A DNA stretch of 64,000 bases from Thermoplasmatota archaeon (GCA_030740765.1 JASLWR010000008.1:1-64000); one strand, 5' to 3'; positions 43,388 to 52,669 are shown, counted from the first letter of the stretch. Made by a program: numbers and translations. The notes: generated from the sequence alone by a model not told the origin.

Positions 43388-44578
43388 ATGGATAAACGTT
43401 ATACTCCTGTCATATTAGTCTTCTTTATTCTTTGTTTATTACCAGGCACCACTTCTTTATCAAAAGGGGAGGAAATGGAGTTATCGGTGGTGGATGCCAC
43501 GGAGTTGGCCGAAACGATAATCAAAGGTGACATAATTCACTTTGTTGCTCAAGTTCAGACCCATGGTGAAATAAAATATTCTGCGACGCACAAGACAGGG
43601 ACCTACATCAATCTCACGGATGAGGCGAACACCACATATACTTTTCAGTACAAGTTGAACAATACCGAAAAGCCGTATGCAAATTTTTACCGCCTCCATC
43701 TGAAATTGAACACCGGCTTCCTGCCCCCGGGAGTTTGGTATTTCGTTCACCATGTGGAGCTGGCAAACGGAACCTGGCGAGAGTCCAGCAGATTACCTTT
43801 GTCAATACGCGAAAGCGATTCAGCACCCATTATTGAACCCATCACTCCTCACTCCGATTATGAACATACTGTCAATGATGAGCAGGTCTTCTCTGCGAAT
43901 ATCACCGATCCCGACGGCGACCGGATCGTTCATGTGGATCTAATGGTTAACGGGACAAATCATACTATGGCAAATGACGGCAGCATATACACGAAATACA
44001 TTGGAAAATTACCTCACACAGTGGATTTCTACAAGTATTTCATCCACACCACTAGAAAGAAGGATGGGGATAACAATTGGACCTACAACTGGACATTTCC
44101 CCTCATCATCACGGAAGGAATAAAAACCCAGAACGATACCCTACCTGAAGTCGAGGACATAACGAATATTCCTTCGAAGCTATCTGAGGATGAATCCATA
44201 CGATTCGAGGTAAGCTACAAGGATGTGGAGGGCGATCAGCCGGATAAAATATTGGTGAGCATATTCAACAGTTCCTTGGATACGCTTATCTCTTCAGTCA
44301 CCATTCACCTTAAGACGGGGTCCATAAAGGAGGGGGCTACCTTTGAACGCACTGTCAACCTCGCCACTGAGGGAATCTCCCACGGGGATTGGATGTACCG
44401 TATAGAATATACGTATAACGGAACCGATTTCTTGTTGGCCGAGAGGGACTTCAAGGTTATAAAAGAAACCCCAGATAAGACCGATAATCCCGTTCTCATA
44501 GTTTTGGTTATTTTGATTACCATCGTCATACTACTCGCTCTCTTTGTTTTCACTTTCGGAAAAAGGGACCCATACTGA
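43388..44578 (+). CDS. Secreted Ig-like protein with C-terminal membrane anchor
   Basis: 396 residues: a signal peptide (PVILVFFILCLLPGTTSLS), three beta-sandwich domains of about 110 residues (VDATELAETIIKGDIIHFVA; DPDGDRIVHVDLMVNG; DVEGDQPDKILVSIFN), and a C-terminal transmembrane helix (VLIVLVILITIVILLALFVF) followed by only a few residues. Several N-x-S/T sequons are present. Unlike its neighbours it has no cytoplasmic domain. It may be a surface structural or partner protein. It stands alone before the PRC-barrel operon. Confidence 0.78.
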   Translation: MDKRYTPVILVFFILCLLPGTTSLSKGEEMELSVVDATELAETIIKGDIIHFVAQVQTHGEIKYSATHKTGTYINLTDEANTTYTFQYKLNNTEKPYANFYRLHLKLNTGFLPPGVWYFVHHVELANGTWRESSRLPLSIRESDSAPIIEPITPHSDYEHTVNDEQVFSANITDPDGDRIVHVDLMVNGTNHTMANDGSIYTKYIGKLPHTVDFYKYFIHTTRKKDGDNNWTYNWTFPLIITEGIKTQNDTLPEVEDITNIPSKLSEDESIRFEVSYKDVEGDQPDKILVSIFNSSLDTLISSVTIHLKTGSIKEGATFERTVNLATEGISHGDWMYRIEYTYNGTDFLLAERDFKVIKETPDKTDNPVLIVLVILITIVILLALFVFTFGKRDPY

Positions 44579-44621
44579 AAGTCCACAATTATTCCTCGCA
44601 AGGTGGAGAGTTCACCGAAAC

Positions 44622-44633
44622 TTATATAAATAG
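44622..44633 (+). promoter_or_regulatory. TATA box of PRC-barrel operon
   Basis: TTATATAAATAG, 52-63 nt before the first ATG. AAAGGAGG lies five bases before the ATG at 44685. This is the clearest promoter and ribosome-binding pair in the window; every later gene of the operon also has a GGAG or GGAGG site. Confidence 0.75.
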
Positions 44634-44684
44634 CTAACCCATTGGTCTCGCTAGTTCGCACATCTCAATAAAGGAGGCAAATCA

Positions 44685-45194
44685 ATGTTATACTCTAGGG
44701 TAAAGGGTTTTGAATTCAAAAAAGCCATCGAAGGCATCATCGGAAAACAGGTGGGCATGATATTGAATACCAACACATGGCGGGTTACCCATTTTGTGAT
44801 CTCTCATGGGATGGGCAAAAAGGCAAAGAACCTGATACATGAAAAGTATGTAAATAAATTCGACATGGACAACAATCTCATACTTCTTAACGACGAGCAC
44901 GAAGAAGAGGAAATCCCATCAACCTCAAAGAGAGAGATGTTCATGTGCAAGGATTTTGTCGGAATATCGGTAGTTTCTTCAGATAATAAAAAGATCGGAA
45001 AGGTCACCGATTTCGATATGCCTGAGAAATTGAAGATCTGGAAAATTTGGAAGATTATGATCGCCACAGGTTTCAAAAGTCGTCGTCTCAGGATATCGCC
45101 AGAGGATATAATGAGCCTCGGAGAGGAGATGGTTCTCAGAAAGACCTACGATGAGCTATTCCCCTCGAAAGAAGAAGAAGAAGAAGAACAATAG
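44685..45194 (+). CDS. Tandem PRC-barrel domain protein
   Basis: 169 residues made of two PRC-barrel-like repeats: about 6-70 (IIGKQVGMILNTNTWRVTHF) and about 86-150 (FVGISVVSSDNKKIGKVTDF; RLRISPEDIMSLGEEMVLRK). An acidic tail (KEEEEEEQ) follows. PRC barrels are small beta-barrels that act as protein-protein adaptors in photosynthetic reaction centres and RimM. In archaea they occur in cell-division proteins (CdvA N-terminus; CdpB of haloarchaea). It heads a five-gene run with short spacers. A division or envelope-scaffold role is plausible but inferred from family alone. Confidence 0.8.
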   Translation: MLYSRVKGFEFKKAIEGIIGKQVGMILNTNTWRVTHFVISHGMGKKAKNLIHEKYVNKFDMDNNLILLNDEHEEEEIPSTSKREMFMCKDFVGISVVSSDNKKIGKVTDFDMPEKLKIWKIWKIMIATGFKSRRLRISPEDIMSLGEEMVLRKTYDELFPSKEEEEEEQ

Positions 45195-45205
45195 GAGTAA
45201 TGATC

Positions 45206-45607
45206 ATGGAAAAGGAAGAAGTGGAAGAAATTGAGGTGCCCAAACTGGAATTGAAGGCTAAAACCAGTAGGATCAAGGGTCAGCCGGGTTTGGTAAGAGT
45301 TCATGAATCCCTTGTGGAGGATGTGGACTTCAACGCCGGTGACAAAGTGTTCATGTGCACACCGGAAATCGATAAGGGAGTAATCGTGAAATTGAACGCA
45401 GATAAATTCATTCCCACCGACGTAGCCTCAATAAGGAAAAGGGATATGGATAAGTTAAATATCCAGGACGGAGACACTGTAATAATAAAAAATTATAAAA
45501 AATATACTGAGAGTTTAAAGGATGGGTATCAAAAGATAAAAGACAAGATCATCCGAAAGAAAGATGTAGAAGAGACTGAAGAAGATGAAGAAGAAAACAA
45601 GGAATGA
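45206..45607 (+). CDS. Double-psi-beta-barrel-like protein (Cdc48-N/VAT-N-like)
   Basis: 133 residues from the ATG eight bases after GGAG (the track start overlaps the SD). Two similar halves, GLVRVHESLVEDVDFNAGDK and ASIRKRDMDKLNIQDGDTVI, give the duplicated psi-loop pattern of double-psi barrels such as the N-domain of Cdc48/VAT and AbrB-related proteins. Both termini are highly charged (acidic N-terminus; acidic tail EETEEDEEENKE). It has no ATPase domain, so it is an adaptor. It lies 5-11 bp after the PRC gene. The fold assignment is tentative. Confidence 0.6.
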   Translation: MEKEEVEEIEVPKLELKAKTSRIKGQPGLVRVHESLVEDVDFNAGDKVFMCTPEIDKGVIVKLNADKFIPTDVASIRKRDMDKLNIQDGDTVIIKNYKKYTESLKDGYQKIKDKIIRKKDVEETEEDEEENKE

Positions 45608-45640
45608 TACTCGTCCAAAATATGATAAAGGAGGAATAAT

Positions 45641-45922
45641 ATGGTAGGTGTAGGCGAAAGAATAACCGCATACTTCAGGGAACTTACAGGGGGTAATCCC
45701 CGCAAGATCGATAGGTATATCAGTGAGCATTTGCCGGAATTGATCGATACTCACCGGTTGTCCACCAAGAACGATTTTATCGATATTGACAGTTCTTTCA
45801 ACTGGGCGGAAACCGAACTGAATGATCTGGATTCATGGAAAGAAGAAACCGAAGAGCGTCTGAAAAAGGCCCGACTTCGAATGGAAAGGCTCGAATTAAA
45901 ATACGGAGTGGAGGGGAAATAA
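45641..45922 (+). CDS. Coiled-coil protein 1 of paralogous trio
   Basis: 93 residues. An N-terminal motif KIDRYISEHLPELIDTHRL is shared with the next two genes, followed by an amphipathic helix (WKEETEERLKKARLRMERLE) suited to a coiled coil. No membrane segment and no Cys. AAAGGAGG lies before the ATG. The family is unknown. It probably hetero-oligomerises with its paralogues. Confidence 0.7.
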   Translation: MVGVGERITAYFRELTGGNPRKIDRYISEHLPELIDTHRLSTKNDFIDIDSSFNWAETELNDLDSWKEETEERLKKARLRMERLELKYGVEGK

Positions 45923-45923
45923 T

Positions 45924-46259
45924 ATGGCGATGTCAACAACGAACCAGGTCGGAATATTGATAGTGGCTTTATTATTGGCTTTCGTCTTCGTATACCTGAT
46001 ATATTATATTTATCAGATGAAGAAGAAAAGAACGGGAGGGGCGGATCACATCCAGCTCTATTTTGACGAACATTTCCGGAACATCATTGACGAATGGGAT
46101 CTGATGCCAAGGTCCAAGGTGAAGACCTGGAAGAAGGACATGAACAAAAAGTTGAAGGTTATCAGCCGGGATATCGGAACCATTAAGAAAAAGAAAACGT
46201 CAGTCAATTCCCGAATGGACGCCCTTGAGAAGGGAATGAAAAGCCTGGAGGAATTCTAA
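45924..46259 (+). CDS. Coiled-coil protein 2 of paralogous trio, membrane-anchored
   Basis: 111 residues. A single N-terminal transmembrane helix (ILIVALLLAFVFVYLIYYIY), then the shared motif HIQLYFDEHFRNIIDEWDLM and a Lys-rich coiled coil ending MDALEKGMKSLEEF. The start is one base after the previous stop; GGAGGGG precedes it. It would tether the complex to the membrane with the coiled coil inside. Confidence 0.72.
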   Translation: MAMSTTNQVGILIVALLLAFVFVYLIYYIYQMKKKRTGGADHIQLYFDEHFRNIIDEWDLMPRSKVKTWKKDMNKKLKVISRDIGTIKKKKTSVNSRMDALEKGMKSLEEF

Positions 46260-46273
46260 AGGAGGAAAAGGAT

Positions 46274-46621
46274 ATGGCCGAGTTAATTGAACAGGAACAG
46301 GAAATGGAAGAGAAGCCACCCTTTTTCGCCAGGGTCAAAAAGCTCTTCTCGAAACAAAAGGAAGCGCAACCTGAAGAGGCCCATTACAAGAGGAGGTTCT
46401 TCGACGGAAGGATCGAGAGATATCTCGATGAGAACTTCAACAACTATATCGAGGAATTCGGGCTGGTAACCAGGGTCGACACACTTGAGTACGAGGAGAA
46501 ATATGATTTACTAGTTCAGCGCATTACCAATCTCAAGACTTTTATTAATACGGCGGATGCGGATATATCATCTCTCGAGAGAAAACTGAAAACAGTTAGA
46601 ACTGCGGCGAAAAAAAAGTAG
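46274..46621 (+). CDS. Coiled-coil protein 3 of paralogous trio
   Basis: 115 residues: a charged N-terminal extension (KPPFFARVKKLFSKQKEAQP), then the shared motif RIERYLDENFNNYIEEFGLV and a coiled coil (LVQRITNLKTFINTADADIS, then LERKLKTVRTAAKKK). The amphipathic FFARVKKLFSK segment could bind membrane. AAAGGAGG precedes the ATG. Last gene of the operon; T-rich TTCTTCTTTTAATTAGTCTTTTATTT follows, between convergent genes. Confidence 0.7.
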   Translation: MAELIEQEQEMEEKPPFFARVKKLFSKQKEAQPEEAHYKRRFFDGRIERYLDENFNNYIEEFGLVTRVDTLEYEEKYDLLVQRITNLKTFINTADADISSLERKLKTVRTAAKKK

Positions 46622-46654
46622 TCGCAGTTATTCTTCTTTTAATTAGTCTTTTAT

Positions 46655-48208
46655 TTACACGCCTTTCTCTCGGTCTGTACCCTGTTTCTTCCTGGCAAAT
46701 ACTTCTTTCTTTATATATTTCAACATCTGCACGGGGTCCACTACTTTGAGAAGATATACAAATTCCTTCTTGGTGAACTGCCTGAATATGAACATTGCAG
46801 CAAAATAGATTACCGCTCCTACTCCCATGTAGAGAAAGATGTCATAATACCGGACTATAGGATGATACTGGTAAAGAATGTAGTAAAGAAAAAGGCTCAT
46901 CAGTCCTGCGGATATCAGGTTGAATATTATTTTCCAATTGCTTTTTGTCCCTGATATGGACTTGTATATTACTATGCGGGATACAACGACATAAATGGTT
47001 GTGGATATGAGCGTTCCCAGTGCCGCACCCACACCTTTGAGACCTGCAAGTGGGATTCCAAATAAGGATGCGGGTACCAGGATAAGGTTCAATAATATAT
47101 TTAAAATGGCAGCGGGGATCCCCAGCAGGGCTGCCATTCTGGGTCGGTTGGTCCCAGCAAACTGGGAAGCATATGGGATATTGAGAGCGATGAGTAGTGA
47201 GTAAATGGCGAAAATGCGGAGTATGGGTGCTGCCGGAAGAAAGTCATCGCTGGTCATAATATGGATCACGTCGCTTGGAAACACCGCCATAAAAAAACAG
47301 ATGGGTATGATGAAAAGGCCAATATATTTCTCGGCGACCCAGCTAAGGTTTTGAATGAGGCCCTTCTTGTTTTCCGTATGGTATTCCGAAATGGTGGGAA
47401 AGACTAGCTTCTGCACAGCGACCCCGAACATTATGATGAAGACCGTTATTCGCCACGCTGCAAAATAGTGACCCACGTCTTCCGGATTCCAGAAATAACC
47501 CAGCATTACCCGGTCTGTGGTGACGACCAGTACGGATGCGATTGTAATAAACATTATGGGAAAGGCGAATTTTATATAATCTTTGGCAAGCTCCCAGGAT
47601 GGCCGTTTTATCCGGTAACCCCTGAACATCAGTATCGACACTAAAAAGTACGCCATCATTGAGATGTTCCACGTCCAGGCAAGACCGTAAACACCCATCT
47701 GGAAGTAGACGATTATCAGGACGGCGGCCAGTCTCGAAAGGGTGGACATCAGCATTCCTAGCTGAGCTTTCGCGATCTCCTTTCGGGCTTCATATGTGGC
47801 AACAAAGACTCCGTTGAAGGATGTGAGCACGTAGTTTATAAGAAGAATATATATAGCCACCTCTATCTTGGTGGACTCAAAACCCTGATTAAATATATGT
47901 TTCCAGGTGAACATTCCAACCAGTATCACGATTAAAAAGAACGCTGTCAACACAACTTTCATAGCCAGGTAAGTACCGATACAGGTCCCAACATCCTTTC
48001 CTTCGGACACTTTTTTTATATGGGCTGTGTTTGTACCTGGATTTAGAATGAACATGAACAGGCCGAGAGTTGCTAGACCAAAGGCTACAACGCCGTAAAT
48101 GTAATCGGCGTTGATCATGTATCTGGCGATGACGAAAAGGATTATATATCCCAGTATTCCGCCAGCGACGTTATTCGCTATGATCAGCAGTGTTTTCCTT
48201 GCTAACAA
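46655..48208 (-). CDS. Polysaccharide flippase, Wzx/MOP superfamily
   Basis: 517 residues with about 12-14 transmembrane helices and a basic cytoplasmic end (VFARKKQGTDREKGV). The opening (LLIIANNVAGGILGYIILFV) and the YATQFAGTNRPRMAALLGIP-like loop between helices 9 and 10 are typical of Wzx/O-antigen flippases. It would move lipid-linked oligosaccharides across the membrane for surface glycosylation, consistent with the two glycosyltransferases in the window. Divergent from the DRG gene. Confidence 0.88.
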   Translation of the reverse strand: MLARKTLLIIANNVAGGILGYIILFVIARYMINADYIYGVVAFGLATLGLFMFILNPGTNTAHIKKVSEGKDVGTCIGTYLAMKVVLTAFFLIVILVGMFTWKHIFNQGFESTKIEVAIYILLINYVLTSFNGVFVATYEARKEIAKAQLGMLMSTLSRLAAVLIIVYFQMGVYGLAWTWNISMMAYFLVSILMFRGYRIKRPSWELAKDYIKFAFPIMFITIASVLVVTTDRVMLGYFWNPEDVGHYFAAWRITVFIIMFGVAVQKLVFPTISEYHTENKKGLIQNLSWVAEKYIGLFIIPICFFMAVFPSDVIHIMTSDDFLPAAPILRIFAIYSLLIALNIPYASQFAGTNRPRMAALLGIPAAILNILLNLILVPASLFGIPLAGLKGVGAALGTLISTTIYVVVSRIVIYKSISGTKSNWKIIFNLISAGLMSLFLYYILYQYHPIVRYYDIFLYMGVGAVIYFAAMFIFRQFTKKEFVYLLKVVDPVQMLKYIKKEVFARKKQGTDREKGV

Positions 48209-48404
48209 TTATGCACCAGAGCGTGTAAGTGGCTAAAGAAATATAAAAATTGGGTTCCGTTTGGTCACAGACGGCTGGGTGAATCACCCACAGATTTCTA
48301 TGGGTTTCATCCTCGGAAACGCAGGTATCTGCTTCCCCTTCTCCTCGAAGGGGATTCCTGCGGATGGAAAAACAAATATAATCCAACGACGCTCCCGGAC
48401 GCCG
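48209..48404 (+). other. Gap with hairpins upstream of DRG gene
   Basis: The track ORF extends through here, but its translation is unlike any DRG N-terminus. The DNA has local hairpins (TGGGTGAATCACCCA; CCCCTTCTCCTCGAAGGGG flanked by GCAGG/CCTGC), so it may be a structured 5' leader or a small RNA. A weak AAATATAAT lies about 30 nt before the DRG ATG and could be its TATA box, which would argue for a separate RNA upstream. Confidence 0.35.
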
Positions 48405-49508
48405 ATGGCGACCATCAAGGAGCAGGTCGATCTGCTTGAAGAGGAGATCCGGAACACAAAATATAACAAAGCCACCCAGCACCATGTGGGCAAACTTAAG
48501 GCAAAGGTGGCAAAGCTAAAGGAAGATATCGAGAGGAACCGCTCATCAAGTGGAAAGGGAGGCGGCGGTTACGAGGTGAAGAAGAGCGGGAATGCTACAG
48601 TCTCTATCGTTGGATTCCCGTCCGTGGGAAAGTCCACAATGCTGAATTGTATCACGGATGCCGACAGTGAGGTGGGTTCGTACAATTTCACGACCTTGGA
48701 GGTGGTTCCGGGTACTCTTCATCATCATGGAGCAAACATACAGGTTCTAGATCTTCCTGGACTCATCGAGGGAGCGTCAAAGGGAAAGGGAAGAGGGAGA
48801 CAGGTCATAAGCGCGGCAAGGAGTTCCGATCTCATTATTCTGATGCTCGACGTGTTCTCCCCGGACCTGGACCTGTTGACACGAGAGCTTTCGGATTCGA
48901 AGATAAGGCTGAACGAATCCCCGCCGAACATACACCTCACTGTCAACGACGCAGGGGGAATTGAGGTGGCTTCAACCTGTCACCAGCCCTACATGACGGA
49001 GGAACTCATACGCGACATGGTCAGGACCTACGGTTTCGTCAATGCCACCGTAGTGGTGAGAAGCCGCATCAAACCCTACCAGTTGATCGACAGCCTTACC
49101 GGAGGTGTGCTGTATCTCCCAACTATCCTGTTTATCAACAAGGTAGACCTTGCCGAAGCTGAGATAGTTTCAAAAATCATTGATAAATACAGGTCCTACA
49201 ATCCGCTTCCCATTGCCGTGGGTAAGAACCAGGGAATTGAGCAGATCAAGGATCGAATATTTGATACGCTTCGATTCATGAGAGTTTTTCTGAAACCCCA
49301 GGGAGGTAAGGCGGATCTTGAGGAGCCCATGGTAGTTAAGATGGGGTCGGACGTGGAGTCCATTTGCAACAACATACACAGGGATTTCGTTCATAATTTC
49401 CGTTACGCCCGGGTCTGGGGCCCCAGTGCGAAGTTTCCGGGTCAGAAGGTGGGTCTATTCCATCAACTAAAGGACAAGGATATATTATCGGTGGTAATAC
49501 GAAGATAA
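48405..49508 (+). CDS. DRG/Obg-family GTPase
   Basis: 367 residues from the internal ATG, the usual DRG length; the 48 upstream codons of the track ORF do not look like DRG. N-terminal helical region, GTPase motifs G1 GFPSVGKST (70-78), G3 DLPGLIEGA, G4 NKVD, and a C-terminal TGS domain (about 290-366, ending DKDILSVVIRR). DRG proteins associate with translating ribosomes. Highly conserved across archaea and eukaryotes. Confidence 0.94.
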   Translation: MATIKEQVDLLEEEIRNTKYNKATQHHVGKLKAKVAKLKEDIERNRSSSGKGGGGYEVKKSGNATVSIVGFPSVGKSTMLNCITDADSEVGSYNFTTLEVVPGTLHHHGANIQVLDLPGLIEGASKGKGRGRQVISAARSSDLIILMLDVFSPDLDLLTRELSDSKIRLNESPPNIHLTVNDAGGIEVASTCHQPYMTEELIRDMVRTYGFVNATVVVRSRIKPYQLIDSLTGGVLYLPTILFINKVDLAEAEIVSKIIDKYRSYNPLPIAVGKNQGIEQIKDRIFDTLRFMRVFLKPQGGKADLEEPMVVKMGSDVESICNNIHRDFVHNFRYARVWGPSAKFPGQKVGLFHQLKDKDILSVVIRR

Positions 49509-49586
49509 TTTTTATGTAACACCAATCTTAATACACTCAGCCTCCATTAACTCTATAGTCATTATGCGTGTATAGAAGGGGAGCAC

Positions 49587-50135
49587 ATGATAAAAAAGGT
49601 GTATATCACGGCAAATGAACTGCAGGAGAAATCCTTCGAACTGGCCAAAATGATCTGGGACGACAAATACTACCCGAACTTCCTCATTGGTATCTGGAGA
49701 GGCGGCACCCCTCCCGGCATCGTTATTCATGAATTCCTGGTGTACAAGGGGATCAAACCATACCACACCTCCATCAAGACCCAATCCTATACCGGTATAA
49801 TGAGTAGCGGCCCGGTGGAGATAAAGGGTATAGATCACGTTATTGACCGAGTGAACAGCGAGGACCGTATGCTTCTGATCGACGATGTGTTCGACACGGG
49901 AAAGACAATGGTGGAGGTTTTAAGGGTAATAAGAGCAAAGGCAAGGAAGAATGCGCCTGAGATCCGCGTCGCCACCGTGTACTACAAACCTTCGAGGAAC
50001 CAAACCGACATCACTCCCGATTATTACGTTTGCACGAACGATAACTGGCTTGTATTTCCACACGAGCTGGAAGGCCTTACCAAAGAAGAGATAATGGAAA
50101 AAAATCCCAATATATTCAAATTTATAAATGAATGA
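49587..50135 (+). CDS. Purine-type phosphoribosyltransferase
   Basis: 182 residues of the type I PRTase fold. The PRPP-binding loop MLLIDDVFDTGKTM (about 92-105) is intact, and IGIWRGGTPPG is the pyrophosphate loop. WLVFPHE near the C-terminus resembles the hood of xanthine/hypoxanthine-guanine enzymes. It should salvage a purine base with PRPP; whether guanine, xanthine or hypoxanthine cannot be decided. GGGGAG precedes the ATG. It follows the DRG gene by 78 bp on the same strand. Confidence 0.85.
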   Translation: MIKKVYITANELQEKSFELAKMIWDDKYYPNFLIGIWRGGTPPGIVIHEFLVYKGIKPYHTSIKTQSYTGIMSSGPVEIKGIDHVIDRVNSEDRMLLIDDVFDTGKTMVEVLRVIRAKARKNAPEIRVATVYYKPSRNQTDITPDYYVCTNDNWLVFPHELEGLTKEEIMEKNPNIFKFINE

Positions 50136-50147
50136 AGAACATCGATC

Positions 50148-50798
50148 TTAGCTATCGATCATCATCTCTATGGAGCCATCCCTGATCTCACGTGTCGCCA
50201 CTTCTATCTCGAGGTAAGCCGATCTTCCATCCCTTGCAGCCCCGGGATTGATATACGTGATACCGTCCTCCCGGACTATACCATGACACTCGTGGATATG
50301 ACCGGACAGCACCAGCATCGGCTTGTGAGCTTGAACTGCCTCAAGTATCTCACGGGAACCGGCATGACCACTTTGCGACAGATCGTTTATGCCATAGGGC
50401 GGCCCGTGAAGTACAAGGACGTCAGCACCCTGGATAATACGTTTTATGTTCTCCCCCAAAAATTCCTCGTCGTACTCCCGAATGGTACCGAACATTTTTC
50501 CGGCACCGCCGAATCCAGCAAATTTTATTCCGTCAAACTCATAGGTATTTCCATGGAGGTCGACCCCGTGGCTTTCCGCTACCCCTAGCTCGACCCCGGA
50601 AGGATCACAATTGCCTGGAACCGCAAGGACCAGACCCGGAAGAGAATCAATGGTCTCTCTGGCTTCCCTGGGGGTCCCAAAATGTGTAATATCGCCGCAC
50701 ACGACTGTGAGATCGGGTGCCATTTTCTCAATCTTCCCCCTTATCATCTGCACAGCTCTGCTGCTGCCGTGGATATCGCTGGTAACCAGAATTTTCAT
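50148..50798 (-). CDS. Calcineurin-like metallophosphoesterase (YfcE/MJ0936 type)
   Basis: 216 residues with the complete metal-binding set: SDIHG (7-11), GDITHFG, PGNCD, LHGPPYG and SGHIHECHG, plus YINPGAARDG near the end as in YfcE-type enzymes. It hydrolyses phosphodiesters using two metal ions; the physiological substrate is unknown. Convergent with the phosphoribosyltransferase, 12 bp apart. Confidence 0.9.
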   Translation of the reverse strand: MKILVTSDIHGSSRAVQMIRGKIEKMAPDLTVVCGDITHFGTPREARETIDSLPGLVLAVPGNCDPSGVELGVAESHGVDLHGNTYEFDGIKFAGFGGAGKMFGTIREYDEEFLGENIKRIIQGADVLVLHGPPYGINDLSQSGHAGSREILEAVQAHKPMLVLSGHIHECHGIVREDGITYINPGAARDGRSAYLEIEVATREIRDGSIEMMIDS

Positions 50799-50852
50799 AG
50801 AAATATATCCCCTTTTATACGATTATGGATCATGTGGTTTGAAAATGTTCGA

Positions 50853-52583
50853 TCAGTGGGTATTACGATTACGATCCCGGCACGTTAAAAGAGCAAGACC
50901 GGTAAGGGCTGCAATAACCAGGAGTACCGGTGGTTGAAAAGAGGACGACACGTATCGGCTCGTTCTCGTTACTACTTTTATTTGGGAATCCGCATTGTTG
51001 TTATTATTAATACTATCGGGATTTATCGCTTCCTTTAGAACTCTACCCAGATCCACCGAAACGGAAATGTTCACTTCGTCCTTATCGGTGGACATATAGA
51101 AATCCACACCCACTTTGTAAGTTTTCCCGGCACTGATCTTCGTGTTCTTGGGGATAAGTCCGATTTTTTCTTCGTCACCAAGCTTGAACACCACAGTGAG
51201 ATCGTCCACGAGCAAGGCATCAGTAGGCCCAGTATTGTGAATTGTAACAGATGATATTAGATCGTTCTTGTTATAGGTCGAGATAGGCATGATATCGCTT
51301 GAAGATACCGATAGATCGGAACCAACCTTGAACCGTACCTTTGCAATATTGTTTGAAGGAGAATGGTTTCCATGAAATTCAATCAGTTCCCGGATATCAT
51401 TATCCTTGTCAACTATGACCCTCAACTCGTATACTCCCACGGAATAAGGAGAGTATCCGGTGGTAATAACGTGTTCCTTACCAACTGCTAAGCCGGTATT
51501 CTTGAATGCCCATTTCTCCTCGAGTATGGCATCTCCCGTAAAGGGATCGATATAATATACCTCCAAATCGACATAGAAGCTCTCGTTTTGGGGAATATCG
51601 GAACCACCATCGTTCTCTATTGCCGCTGTTATGGTGACCGTGTCCCAATCCTTCGGGTCGCTGGAGAGTAAGTCCCACTGTATATCAGGTAATGAACCAT
51701 CCATTTTCACCATCAGGTCCGGAAAACCCGTTATTACCGTGAGATCCTCATATACTTCGCTTGTTGCGGTCCCTCCCTTTTCATCGGTGAATTGGAAGTA
51801 ATACCTATGATCACCTTGCTCCAGTTTTGTGGTAAATCGATAAAGTTCCCCATCCTTGAAATCTCCATTGCCGTACTTTCCACTCCCTGGAGCCGATTCC
51901 ATCTTGTGAAACACGTTGTCGATATATACTCCACGAGCAAAGGCTCCCTCGGCGGGAGGATGATCGTCGGCATCCGAGTACAATATCTGGAAAGTAAAGA
52001 GATCAGTCGTATTCCCCATTTCCGGGTATACAGTCCTCTCCTTATAGATTCCGGGAGCAGGATATAAAGTGGGGTTCGTGTTCACATAAGGAGCTTCTAT
52101 ATATCCCGATGCCGGCAGCCGATAACTTGTATTACGTACCTTTAGCTCGAAAAAGTAACGGTACTGTCCTGGGTTCAGACCGTCCATGCTAATGTTGAAT
52201 ATAGATCCGTCGGAATACTCGTTATCCACAGTTGTCATCTCATAAGTAGTATTGATATCGTCGACATCGTTCCCAAGTATCAAGTGAATATAATGTCCGG
52301 CCTGTTCATCCAAAGGGTCTCCACCCTGATCATCTAGGTACATGATCCTGAAATCATATTTAGTCGATGTCAGACCCAAATCCGGTTCAAGACCATCTGT
52401 ATGGCATCCATCTTCACCGGTCCATACGAGTCGCGGTCCGCCTCCTGGCGTTCCACTGGCAGTTAATGGAGCGGTTCCGGGAAAGAATGCCATCAATAAT
52501 AGAATAATAATGAAGGCCACCGGAAACGATAAAATGGGTATACCGCTTCTTTGACCCTTCATCTTATAAGCAGTGAACATCAT
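50853..52583 (-). CDS. Secreted CARDB/Ig-like protein with C-terminal anchor
   Basis: 576 residues from the Met at codon 60 of the track ORF, which has GGGGCTGAA upstream. The first 59 codons run back into the non-coding element and contain no signal peptide. Signal peptide ILSFPVAFIIILLLMAFFPG, two Ig-like domains with YLDDQGGDPLDEQAGH and LYSDADDHPPAEG motifs, two CARDB domains (NDGGSDIPQNESFYVDLEVY; FHGNHSPSNNIAKVRFKVG), and a C-terminal hydrophobic anchor with a basic end (FQPPVLLVIAALTGLALLTC). It is a surface protein; the role is unknown. Confidence 0.82.
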   Translation of the reverse strand: MMFTAYKMKGQRSGIPILSFPVAFIIILLLMAFFPGTAPLTASGTPGGGPRLVWTGEDGCHTDGLEPDLGLTSTKYDFRIMYLDDQGGDPLDEQAGHYIHLILGNDVDDINTTYEMTTVDNEYSDGSIFNISMDGLNPGQYRYFFELKVRNTSYRLPASGYIEAPYVNTNPTLYPAPGIYKERTVYPEMGNTTDLFTFQILYSDADDHPPAEGAFARGVYIDNVFHKMESAPGSGKYGNGDFKDGELYRFTTKLEQGDHRYYFQFTDEKGGTATSEVYEDLTVITGFPDLMVKMDGSLPDIQWDLLSSDPKDWDTVTITAAIENDGGSDIPQNESFYVDLEVYYIDPFTGDAILEEKWAFKNTGLAVGKEHVITTGYSPYSVGVYELRVIVDKDNDIRELIEFHGNHSPSNNIAKVRFKVGSDLSVSSSDIMPISTYNKNDLISSVTIHNTGPTDALLVDDLTVVFKLGDEEKIGLIPKNTKISAGKTYKVGVDFYMSTDKDEVNISVSVDLGRVLKEAINPDSINNNNNADSQIKVVTRTSRYVSSSFQPPVLLVIAALTGLALLTCRDRNRNTH

Positions 52584-52645
52584 TTCAGCCCCATATCGAT
52601 CCGTTTTTGATATCACGTTCTTTGGTATTAATATCCACTTTTTGG

Positions 52646-52656
52646 TATATATTGTC
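52646..52656 (+). promoter_or_regulatory. TATA box of element B
   Basis: TATATATTGTC, identical to the box of element A. About 54 nt from here onward are shared with copy A (about 46 identities by eye). It diverges from the 52583 gene. Confidence 0.65.
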
Positions 52657-52669
52657 AATGGTGAAAATC

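Noticed and set aside
48261-48404. 48-residue N-terminal extension of the DRG GTPase
   Set aside because: It does not resemble DRG N-termini, the DNA folds into hairpins, and the internal ATG gives the standard family length.
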